Origin: Chrysochromulina tobinii
Lineage: Eukaryota > Haptophyta > Prymnesiales > Chrysochromulinaceae
NCBI GenBank assembly: GCA_001275005.1
Contig: JWZX01001432.1
Coordinates: 1-22,547 of the forward strand
Reading direction: 5' to 3'
DNA: 22,547 nucleotides
The position numbers and the translations under genes were made by a program. A model generated the notes under the pieces. It was not told the origin of the DNA and searched no databases. It was given only the letters and a program-made list of their open reading frames with translations. Positions 1 to 7,213 of this stretch are shown here, in pieces (within the stretch, counting starts at the first letter, position 1; each line of letters starts with the position of its first letter).

Positions 1-45
1 GCCGCCACCGCCGATGCCGCCACCGCCGATGCCGCCACCGCCGAT
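1..45. repeat. 15-bp tandem repeat in RBBP6-like tail
   Basis: Three copies of GCCGCCACCGCCGAT run from the window edge. A degenerate version of the same pattern continues to about position 270. On the minus strand it encodes the Gly-Gly-Ile-rich tail of the DWNN protein. Confidence 0.8.
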
Positions 46-1875
46 GCTTCCGCCTCTGCTGCCACCGATCGTGCCGCCACCGCCAATGCTGCCGCCACCA
101 CCCACGCTGCCACAGCCGCCGATGCTGTTGCCGCCACAGCCGATGCTGCCACCGATGCTGCCGCCCATGCCGCCTCCCATGCTGCCGCAACCGCCAATGC
201 CGCCTCCACCGCCAATGCTGCCGCCACCGCCAATGCTGCCGCCGCCACCGCTGACGCTGCCGCCACCGCCGATGCTACCGCCGATGCTTCTACCGCCACC
301 GATGCTACCGCCGATGCTTCTACCGCCACCGATGCTACCGCCGATGCTTCTACCGCCACCGATGCTCCCGACACCGGCGCTCTCGTCCGCCAACGTGCCC
401 GCCTCAGCCACGGCCAGCTCGCCCCGAGATCTCGCCTCAGCAACAGCCGGCTCGCCGTACTCTTCGCCGACACGCGCTTCGGCTCTGTTGGCATCATGCG
501 CACTGGCCCCCGACACGTTGCCTTCGTCGGCCTTGGTACCCAGTGGCTCCAACGGCGCCGACGGGTCTGGGTGCGCAGCTCCGGCCGCCGCCGACTGCTG
601 CGACGCTGGCCAAGCCGATTGACCTCCGCTCACCTGAACCGAGCTGCCTCGCGGTGGCTCATCCCCGGACAGCGCCTCAGAGGTAGCCAGCGACTCAGAG
701 CGGGGCGGCATCCTGCCACTGGCTACCTCGCCCGCCAGTGCAGGCAGCGGCAAGCCTACCTGTCCTGTGGGCTGTTGTTGTCCATGGGCGTGGGTGCGCA
801 TCTGGGCCTGCAGCAGTGCAAACTGCTCCGGGGTTAGGTTCGCGGGGATGCTGGCGTGCATCGGCAGCGGCGCGTGCTGCTGCTGCTGCATCGCCATCTG
901 CTGCTTCTGCTGCTGCATCCGAATCTGCTGCTGCTGCTGCAGCTGGAGCATTTGCTGCTGCTGCAACTGCATCTGCATCTGCATCTGCTGCTGCTGCGCA
1001 GTTGGCATCGACGCAGCCGCCATCACCATCTGCATCTGAAGCTGCATCTGCTGCTGCTGCTGCTGCTGCATCTGCATCTGCTGCTGCTGCTGCTGCTGCT
1101 GCATCTGCTGCTGCGGCTGCTGCGGCGGCGGCGGCGGCAGCTGCGGCGGCGGCGGCGGCGGCGGCGGCTGGCCCATCGTATGGTGCTCGCCCCCTGCGCC
1201 ACCACCCACCGCCTCGGCTGCCGCTTCCTGCGCCTTGAGCACCGCCTCGCGCAGGGAGCGGTTGGGAAGCACCTTGGTACCGTTGGCTTGCCAGTTGACA
1301 CGACAGCTCGGGCACTCGCCTTTCTGCTTGATGTACTGCTGCAGCGGCTCTTTGGAAAATGAGGTGCCGCAGCACGTGGTGATGACCGCATCGACAAAGA
1401 CGCGCCCGCTCAGAGGATCGATAAGCTTGGTGCCGTACGAGCCACCACCCGCCCGCGCTGCCGCCGCCGCGCGCGCGGCGGCTTCGGCGGCTGCGATGCC
1501 CGGCACTGGGAGCATCGCTGCTGCCGCCACCACGTCCGAGGAGTCGGCATTGCCTGCTTCAGACGGGTCGCCAGTGCCTACATTACCGCTGCCCTGACCC
1601 GCGCCCTCCTCGTCCACGGCTGTGCCAACGATGGCCTCGCGCCGCAGTTGTGGAACGCGCTTGACGAGCACGGCCGTATTGCGAGGGATGAGCGCGTTCT
1701 CCTCGTACACTTCACCCGTCTGCGCGTTGGACAGTTCCAGCACGAACAGGTCCTTGCCCTTGACGATCTTCTGCTCTGCGACGATCTTTTCGCGCAGCTC
1801 AATGAGCGGGATGTGGGGGCCGTCGAATTTCACGCTGAACGTGTCGTTGCTTGACTTGAACTTGTACTGCGCCAT
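1..1875 (-). CDS. RBBP6: DWNN + RING/U-box protein, RBBP6/Mpe1/PQT3 family (3' end outside window)
   Basis: The frame is open from the ATG at 1875-1873 to the left window edge, giving 625 codons with no stop, so the C-terminus is missing. Residues 3-75 form a ubiquitin-like DWNN domain: YKFKSSNDTFSVKFDGPHI, then an ELREKIV helix, NAQTGEVYEENALIPRNTAV and the closing VKRVP. An Ala-rich linker follows. Residues about 148-205 form a RING/U-box-like module with TTCCGTSFSKEPLQQYI, CPSCR and LPNRSLREAV. Next come Pro-rich, Gln/Met-rich (about 235-335), acidic/Ala-rich and Gly-Ser-Ile-rich regions. Known family members are E3 ligases or 3'-end mRNA processing factors (RBBP6 in animals, Mpe1 in yeast). 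Two family features are absent: no CCHC zinc knuckle lies between DWNN and RING, and the first RING Cys pair is missing. It is divergent from the channel gene. Family assignment is firm; exact function is inferred. Confidence 0.85.
   Translation of the reverse strand, partial: MAQYKFKSSNDTFSVKFDGPHIPLIELREKIVAEQKIVKGKDLFVLELSNAQTGEVYEENALIPRNTAVLVKRVPQLRREAIVGTAVDEEGAGQGSGNVGTGDPSEAGNADSSDVVAAAAMLPVPGIAAAEAAARAAAAARAGGGSYGTKLIDPLSGRVFVDAVITTCCGTSFSKEPLQQYIKQKGECPSCRVNWQANGTKVLPNRSLREAVLKAQEAAAEAVGGGAGGEHHTMGQPPPPPPPPQLPPPPPQQPQQQMQQQQQQQQMQMQQQQQQQMQLQMQMVMAAASMPTAQQQQMQMQMQLQQQQMLQLQQQQQIRMQQQKQQMAMQQQQHAPLPMHASIPANLTPEQFALLQAQMRTHAHGQQQPTGQVGLPLPALAGEVASGRMPPRSESLATSEALSGDEPPRGSSVQVSGGQSAWPASQQSAAAGAAHPDPSAPLEPLGTKADEGNVSGASAHDANRAEARVGEEYGEPAVAEARSRGELAVAEAGTLADESAGVGSIGGGRSIGGSIGGGRSIGGSIGGGRSIGGSIGGGGSVSGGGGSIGGGGSIGGGGGIGGCGSMGGGMGGSIGGSIGCGGNSIGGCGSVGGGGSIGGGGTIGGSRGGSIGGGGIGGGGIGGGG
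271..360. repeat. 30-bp perfect tandem repeat (3 copies)
   Basis: Three identical 30-bp units sit at 271-300, 301-330 and 331-360. Each begins GATGCTACCGCCGATGCTTC. The unit is a multiple of three, so it adds whole 10-residue Gly/Ser/Ile/Arg blocks to the minus-strand protein tail and keeps the frame. Confidence 0.9.
877..1170. repeat. CTG/CGG triplet-rich tract (poly-Gln/Met and poly-Pro on minus strand)
   Basis: The plus strand shows long runs of CTG interrupted by CAT, then CGG runs near 1123-1170. Read on the minus strand in the DWNN protein frame these give CAG/ATG (Gln/Met) and CCG (Pro). The same tract makes artificial poly-Leu, poly-Ala and poly-Cys frames on both strands. Confidence 0.85.
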
Positions 1876-2214
1876 GCCGCGAAGTCGCGGGGTGTGCACG
1901 AGGCCTCCCGACGCGTTGGGCGTCGTTTTGATCACACAAAACTTAGGAACAACCTGGGCCGGTTTACGGGTACCTTCAAACGCGCTCCATCCACTTTGTT
2001 GACACTTCCAGGCATGCAATTGGGATCTATGTATTGTTCTAATTTGGGTTGTCTTCTTCCCGTTTCTTTTGCGAACCTAGGTTCCTACACGCTGCAGACC
2101 TGCAGTCGAAAGCTGCAACGACGGTCTGGTTGGGAGGAGAGGAGAGCTTCTCTTGGTATAGGGCCTGCAGCTTCTGACGGTCTGTGCCCTTACCGGCGCT
2201 CGAGCGGGCGGGAG
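1876..2214. promoter_or_regulatory. Divergent intergenic region, probable shared promoter
   Basis: This 339-bp stretch separates the divergent DWNN gene (start 1875) and the channel gene (chosen start 2215). It is visibly less GC-rich than the flanking exons, with T-rich stretches at 1990-2080, as expected for a promoter/5'UTR. A small inverted repeat, GTTTTG (1925-1930) and CAAAAC (1937-1942), is present. I see no clear TATA box. An in-frame ATG at 1894 extends the channel frame back through this DNA, but that would leave only 18 bp between the two genes and its translation looks non-coding. Confidence 0.5.
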
Positions 2215-5200
2215 ATGTCAGAACTTGCCACCACGAGTGTGCTTGTGCCCCCTATTGGCGCGGGACCTGAGACCAAGGCAAGGAGTCCGCGTGTCACCAT
2301 CTTGGAGAGCCCTCGAGGGCCTGGCCTGTATTCAAGGACCCGCATCAGCTGCGACAGCCCTCGCCACAGCCCTGGTCTTAGCCTTCGTCGGCCCAGTGAT
2401 CGGCCCAGCAAGGAAACTAACCTGAGCCCTGACAGCTCTTCCCCTCGGAGCAGGAGCCCTTCGCTCCAAAAGTTTGACCCTTTCAAGAGATCGAAATCGC
2501 CAGTAACCCCAGCGGCCCAAGCGGCCCTTGCAAGCTTTGAAGTGGCGCACACTCCGGAGCTTGTGCGGGCTCAGTCTATGGCGAGAAGCATGCTTGCAAG
2601 GAAGAAAGTCAAGGAGACCCTCTCTGCTCAAAAGTCCACATCCTCCTTCCGCGACCTGGACAGATTTTGCAATGCTACGAGGAAGGAGCTCTTAGAGCTC
2701 TTCGTCGAGCCGAACGTGCCTATACGCATTCGCGTCGCATACCCCCCGACAGGGCACGAGAGCCGGGCGGGCTCGTTTCAGATGATTGGACCGCCGGCCA
2801 ATCTTGCGACACTACTCTTGTCGTTTGGGCTCAAGCCAGACGCTGCGGCGCCACAGGGAGTCATTTCGCCCAAGTGCCAAGTGACTCTGCCCGACGAGAT
2901 CAAGCTCGCCGTGGGAATTCCTCTCGCGGCGACGCACTTTGCCTTCCTCTACCCTTTGAGGCAGTTTAAGGATATGAACGTCTCGACCGGCATGAATCTC
3001 TCCGAAGAGATCTGGTGCTTCGCCCTCATCCTCGGCGGCTTCGCATACTTTGCGCACGACGGCGAAATCCTCGCCATCAATGCGATGACCATCGTCCCCT
3101 CGGCGGTCGTCTTGCCCTTCATCGGCCCGTATGCGGTGAGCGCGCGTTCCTCGCTGAGCCTCATGAAGCACAAGCGCCTCACACACGTCACCGTGCACGG
3201 GCTCCTTGACGTGGGCTTCAAGCGTCTTGCTTGGGTGCATCCGGGCGAGCAGCTAGATGTCGAGCACCCGAGCACCGAAGACGAGCACCACGGCGGCCAT
3301 CCGCACGGAGGCTTCGTGTACGAGATGAGCGACGGGCGGGTCGTGCTATTCAGCCTTGTGGCCAACGTGGGGGCACTCAAGGAGGACGAGATCAACCGCA
3401 ACGGCGCCTTTGTGAAGGCGTTCATCAGCGTGCGAAAGCTGTTTGTCGACTCGGTGGACCATCACGAGATGCTCAAGGCCAACCGGTTCCTCTTCCGGCG
3501 TCTGCTCCGCGAGCTTGGAAAGCTGACGGTCATCCTAGGCATCTATTTTGGAGTGAGCTGTGCCTTCTTCTGCCCTGTCCAGAAGTGGACTGCCCTCGAG
3601 GCCATCTACTTTGCATCCGTCACCGCTTCGACAGTGGGGTATGGCGATCTCGTCCCAACCGAATACTGGGCGGCGCGGGCCATCACGATCGTCATGATCT
3701 TTGTGGGAGTCCTCGTCATCCTACCATCCTTGTCCGCGGTGATGACGCTCGCCCTCAAGCAGCTCTCGTACGAAAAGTGGGTTCGCAAGCTGACTCGGGC
3801 AGCCAGCTCACTATCCAGCTCACTCTTCAGACGTAAGGCCCCCATTCTCGTCCGTCAAGAAAAGTCAGTCCAAGATCTTCTTGCTGGGATTCCGGCGCGA
3901 GGGAAACCCAAGCCGAAGCTTAAGCCGAAGCTTGCTCGAAGCCCTCGAAGCCCGGCTTCGAGCACGAACAAGCTTCGGCTTCCTCTGCGATCTCCGCATG
4001 ACGAGGAGAAGGGGACGCCGATCAAGCCGAGGCTTGTTCGGCGTCCAACCCTCGAGGAAAAGGAGAAGGCGGTGCGGCTTGACGCGACCGGGCGCGCGCT
4101 CCTGGAGTCCAGCTGGCGTTTCTATCCGAAGAACCTGGCGCCCTCGCTCTTCCTCAATGTGGTGCTGCAGCTCTGCTCCGCGTATTTCTTCGTGCTCATC
4201 GAGAGGTGGGATTACGGCACCGCCCTTTATCATTGCCTCGTGACCGCCTCCACAGTTGGCTATGGCGACGTCCGTATCAACACCACGGAAGGGCGCTCGT
4301 GGGCGGTCGTTCACGTCCTCTTGTCGTGCGCGCTGCTCGGCAGCACCATCGAGATCTTTGATGACCTGCGCTTGGAGCGCATCAAAGAGTCAAAGATGAT
4401 CGCGGCCCTCAACCAGCAGCTCACGCCTACGCTCCTAAAGCGCATCGAGATCCACTCTGCGGCGCTGCGCCCCGACGTGCGACGCGACGCGGCGGGCGTG
4501 ACCGAGCTTGAGTTTGTCATCAGCATGGCCATCGAGCTTGGAATGGTCGACCTGAAGCAGCTGCAGCCCTTCATTGAGCAGTTCCGGCTTCTCGATGTGC
4601 AGGGCGATGGGCGCGTCGGCATGACCGACCTCAACGCGCTGGTGGCGCTTAATGAGGCCATTAGGAAGGGCTCGGGCGCCGATTCCATTCGGTCGATGAA
4701 TGATCTGCTACTCAAGAAGAAGCACCAAAGTGAAGGCGACGTGACTTGGTGCTCGGCCAGCAGCACAAGGGGCAAAAGGGGCTATGCCCAAGAAGGCCAT
4801 TGGGGCAAGAAGGTCGCTGCCCATCTAGGGAGCACAGGTCTCAGAGCCCCGCCTCCGAAGAAAGCCGACAAGGTGCTCTTTGGGAGTTCCCTCGTGGCCA
4901 TGTGGATAGCCCGTCGTAACCGACGAATCCGCGAGAATCACCGCGAGAGCACGTCGAGTAAGGTTCACCCAGGTCCCACCGCTTCACCAGGACCACTGCC
5001 ATCGCCGACATCATCTTCTCGCAATCTTTTGCCTCGCTTCAATATCTCTCCGACATCATCTTCTCGCAATCTTTTGCCTCGCTTCAACATCTCTCCGACA
5101 TCATCTTCTCGCAATCTTGTGCACTCTCCTACCTTGCACCCGCAAGTGCCTCCTCTATTTCCACCCGTTATTCCACTTGTGGACCCAGCCGAGGATTCAG

Positions 5201-5784
5201 CGGAGGGCGTTGGAATTGCACCTCACGTTCCCGCGCTTTCGATCCCAGCCTGCCGGCCATCCGACGCAGCAACAGGTGGCGGACCGTGGGGTCAAACGTC
5301 AAAACGGTGGTCTCCAACCTTGTCTCGAGAGACATCGGAGCCATCGCCACGTCCAGTAACATCAGCGAGAGTGGTGACCGTTGGTAGCCCAACCCCAATG
5401 CCGCCGTCGCCCGCCGTCGCAGTGGCGCCCGCCGTCGAGGGCCTGGACGACGGGCACGCGTATGTACGGGTGCCGCTCGCTTTACCCGCACGTTCACCGC
5501 TCGCGCCCGAGGCGGCGCACAGCGCCGGCCACGCCCAGCCTTCGGTGCGTAATTCGATGTGCGAGGGCCAGACACGCCGGCACGCCGACGAGGCGACACC
5601 TCTGCCAGAGACGTCGCCACGTTGGGCGCAGGTGTCGCCACGTCGGTCCGCGGAGGAGGTAACTCGCGAGTTGCCTCGCGAGCCGCCCGAGGACACGGTG
5701 CTTAACCTTGGCGCCGAGTCTGCCTTTTCGAACGAGCTCGATGGCTCTGTAGCTCATGCTACTGTGCCAGTACAAGACATGTAG
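2215..5784 (+). CDS. Tandem-pore potassium channel (TPK-like) with C-terminal EF-hand
   Basis: An uninterrupted frame encodes 1189 residues from the ATG at 2215; an in-frame ATG at 1894 is the alternative. Two pore loops each carry the K+ selectivity filter TVGYGD, at residues 473-478 and 680-685. They are flanked by hydrophobic helices (about 435-455, 486-514, 640-663 and 696-715), so the core is TM-P-TM twice, as in plant vacuolar TPK channels. After the second pore, EFVISMAIELGMVDLKQLQPF and the EF-hand loop DVQGDGRVGMTD (794-805) match the C-terminal Ca2+-sensing layout of plant TPKs. Three more hydrophobic stretches (about 230-249, 264-281, 286-308) precede the first pore. The linker between pores is long and Lys/Pro-rich. 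The Ser/Pro-rich tail (about 830-1189) is mostly disordered and holds a 15-residue tandem repeat. The likely role is Ca2+-modulated K+ flux across an endomembrane or plasma membrane; location is not readable here. Confidence 0.88.
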   Translation: MSELATTSVLVPPIGAGPETKARSPRVTILESPRGPGLYSRTRISCDSPRHSPGLSLRRPSDRPSKETNLSPDSSSPRSRSPSLQKFDPFKRSKSPVTPAAQAALASFEVAHTPELVRAQSMARSMLARKKVKETLSAQKSTSSFRDLDRFCNATRKELLELFVEPNVPIRIRVAYPPTGHESRAGSFQMIGPPANLATLLLSFGLKPDAAAPQGVISPKCQVTLPDEIKLAVGIPLAATHFAFLYPLRQFKDMNVSTGMNLSEEIWCFALILGGFAYFAHDGEILAINAMTIVPSAVVLPFIGPYAVSARSSLSLMKHKRLTHVTVHGLLDVGFKRLAWVHPGEQLDVEHPSTEDEHHGGHPHGGFVYEMSDGRVVLFSLVANVGALKEDEINRNGAFVKAFISVRKLFVDSVDHHEMLKANRFLFRRLLRELGKLTVILGIYFGVSCAFFCPVQKWTALEAIYFASVTASTVGYGDLVPTEYWAARAITIVMIFVGVLVILPSLSAVMTLALKQLSYEKWVRKLTRAASSLSSSLFRRKAPILVRQEKSVQDLLAGIPARGKPKPKLKPKLARSPRSPASSTNKLRLPLRSPHDEEKGTPIKPRLVRRPTLEEKEKAVRLDATGRALLESSWRFYPKNLAPSLFLNVVLQLCSAYFFVLIERWDYGTALYHCLVTASTVGYGDVRINTTEGRSWAVVHVLLSCALLGSTIEIFDDLRLERIKESKMIAALNQQLTPTLLKRIEIHSAALRPDVRRDAAGVTELEFVISMAIELGMVDLKQLQPFIEQFRLLDVQGDGRVGMTDLNALVALNEAIRKGSGADSIRSMNDLLLKKKHQSEGDVTWCSASSTRGKRGYAQEGHWGKKVAAHLGSTGLRAPPPKKADKVLFGSSLVAMWIARRNRRIRENHRESTSSKVHPGPTASPGPLPSPTSSSRNLLPRFNISPTSSSRNLLPRFNISPTSSSRNLVHSPTLHPQVPPLFPPVIPLVDPAEDSAEGVGIAPHVPALSIPACRPSDAATGGGPWGQTSKRWSPTLSRETSEPSPRPVTSARVVTVGSPTPMPPSPAVAVAPAVEGLDDGHAYVRVPLALPARSPLAPEAAHSAGHAQPSVRNSMCEGQTRRHADEATPLPETSPRWAQVSPRRSAEEVTRELPREPPEDTVLNLGAESAFSNELDGSVAHATVPVQDM
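5005..5119 (+). repeat. 45-bp tandem repeat in channel tail (about 2.5 copies)
   Basis: Units starting CCGACATCATCTTCTCGCAA begin at 5005, 5050 and 5095, the last one partial. Each unit encodes 15 residues starting PTSSSRNLLPRFNIS. The first two copies differ by one base (AATATC versus AACATC), so the duplication is recent. Confidence 0.9.
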
Positions 5785-5960
5785 CACAGCATACTTATTT
5801 GCATTTACATGTACTCGGTAGTCGGTAGTTGTCACGACGGGCGGTACAAGACATGTAGCACAGCATACTTATTTGCATGTACATGTACTCGGTAGTCGGT
5901 AGTTTTTACGACGGGCAGTACAGGACTTTTACGACGGGCAGTACAGGACATGTAGCGCTC
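5771..5960 (+). repeat. 74-bp tandem duplication overlapping the channel stop codon
   Basis: Copy 1 (5771-5844) and copy 2 (5845-5918) both begin TACAAGACATGTAGCACAGC and differ at only a few bases. A 23-bp internally deleted copy follows at 5919-5941, and a fourth, truncated copy starts at 5942 with TACAGGACATGTAGC. The channel's TAG stop (5782-5784) lies inside copy 1, so the repeat unit includes the last coding codons and the 3'UTR. The 264 bp between channel and ankyrin gene (5785-6048) otherwise hold a CA-rich stretch near 5990-6010 and nothing else I recognise. Confidence 0.85.
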
Positions 5961-6048
5961 CTACAAGTAGTCGGTGGGATCACAAATTCACACACACATT
6001 CACACACATTCCCTGGGCGAGCGGAATCGTGGCGCTTCTGGTGCTGGG

Positions 6049-6696
6049 ATGTCGACGTCCGTCGTCGACGAGCGTGATTCAGACGGACGGACTGCGCTAC
6101 ACCGTGCGGCAGCGGCGGGGCGCTTGGATCTTGTCGAGGATGCGATAAAGCGCGGAGCAGCCACCGACACCAAGGATGATGGTGGCTGGCGGCCGTTGCA
6201 CTCGGCGGCCTCAGCTGGACACACGGAAGTGGTCGCCTTTCTTCTGGGTCCAAGCGGCGGCGATATCGAGGTCAACAGCCGGGTGGACGGATCCGGCTCG
6301 ACTGCACTCATTTTTGCCGCGTCCAAGGGCCACGCCGACGTGTTGCGCGTGCTGATCGAAGCAAAGGCGGACCTGCTTGCGCGTGACGCGTCCAAAGCGA
6401 CCGCGTTGCATCGCGCCGCTGGTCGTGGGCACGCCCTCATCATACCGATACTCATAAATGCCATGCGTCACCACGCTGGCACCATCGAGGAGCGCGACGG
6501 CAACGGCCAGACGGCCTTCCATGTCGCGTGTACCATGGAGGAATGGAATGCGTGCATCGCACTCGCGGAGGCGGGCGCCGACATCACGACGGTGGATAAC
6601 GAAGGCAACGCAGCAGCCATGTTGCTCTCGCCGAGCCTGCGCAACCAACTCGGGCTCGTGGAGAAGGAAGCGGAAGGCGAGGCGATGCAGGAGTAG
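6049..6696 (+). CDS. PSMD10: Gankyrin-like ankyrin-repeat protein (26S proteasome assembly chaperone PSMD10/Nas6)
   Basis: A 215-residue protein starts at the ATG at 6049; the frame is closed upstream by a TAG at 5968-5970. Ankyrin repeats follow one another: residues 12-44 (DGRTALHRAAAAGRLDLV), 46-80 (GWRPLHSAASAGHTEVV), 83-115 (GSTALIFAASKGHADVL), 117-150 (ATALHRAAGRGH), 153-185 (GQTAFHVACTMEE), then a degenerate cap from 186. The order and the phrases KDDGGW-PLH-AASAGH, AASKGH and ATALHRAAGRG follow gankyrin closely. In animals and yeast (Nas6) this protein binds the Rpt3 ATPase C-terminal domain during proteasome base assembly. Compared with human gankyrin (226 residues) the first ankyrin repeat is missing, so either it was lost or a 5' exon lies upstream. 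Generic ankyrin proteins are the alternative, but the repeat-by-repeat match favours gankyrin. Confidence 0.78.
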   Translation: MSTSVVDERDSDGRTALHRAAAAGRLDLVEDAIKRGAATDTKDDGGWRPLHSAASAGHTEVVAFLLGPSGGDIEVNSRVDGSGSTALIFAASKGHADVLRVLIEAKADLLARDASKATALHRAAGRGHALIIPILINAMRHHAGTIEERDGNGQTAFHVACTMEEWNACIALAEAGADITTVDNEGNAAAMLLSPSLRNQLGLVEKEAEGEAMQE

Positions 6697-7213
6697 GCGC
6701 GGGCCAATCTTACCGTCCTACCGTCCTACTTCCTACTGGCGATCGCGCAATCGGGCGGCGGTGGAGGGGTCTTGTGGTTCGGGCGCGCGTGTTGGCGGAT
6801 GCGGGTGCTTCCAAAAGTACCGGTAACAATCGACACAAGTCTCCCACTCCGAACACCTTATCGGGGCGGACCCACCCCCCCGCCTCCCTCGTCCCTGTCG
6901 GGTTGGTTTCACACCAGACACATAGCGAGGCGCTCCCCTCTCGCCTGTGGCGTCTGAGCGACAAGCCAGGAGATCTCACCTCCTTAGCGGCGCCCAGCTT
7001 GCTGGCCTCCTGCCAGTAGTCACCGGGCGCGCTCGCATGAGGCCATGAGCGCCATAGATGAGAATCGCAGTACTTTGTCGACCCGTTTGAACTTTTCACA
7101 CATGGTCGAAAGACGCGCGACAATAGAGACCACGTAATGGCAAATAAACGTGATCGTGAGCGCGGCTCGAGAGTTCGTCTAAACGCGCCCGGCGCGACGC
7201 GTGTGTCGGCAAC
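6697..7213. other. Intergenic region between gankyrin-like and BEACH genes
   Basis: The 517 bp between two plus-strand genes should hold the 3' end of the gankyrin-like gene and the promoter/5'UTR of the BEACH gene. The 3' half (about 7040-7145) is less GC-rich than the coding DNA. The BEACH start context is CAACATGGCG, a good eukaryotic initiation context. I see no RNA gene, TATA box or mobile element. A short minus-strand frame at 6733-6978 is discussed among rejected items. Confidence 0.5.

Noticed and set aside
14-622. Plus-strand Pro-rich 202-codon frame
   Set aside because: Antisense of the Gly-rich tail of the RBBP6-like protein; repeats make all frames open.
695-1375. Minus-strand poly-Ala frame and plus-strand poly-Ala/Leu/Cys frames
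   Set aside because: They are frame shadows of the CTG/CGG tract. The real frame is the Gln/Met/Pro one that joins DWNN and RING.
1894-2214. Upstream extension of the channel start to the ATG at 1894
   Set aside because: It would leave 18 bp to the divergent gene, and the translated extension has no conserved features; the DNA looks like a promoter/5'UTR.
6733-6978. Minus-strand short frame with CSEWETCVDCYRYFW
   Set aside because: The Cys/Trp-rich stretch looks protein-like, but there is no ATG start, no recognisable domain, and it lies in the likely promoter of the BEACH gene. It could be an exon only if RNA data support it.
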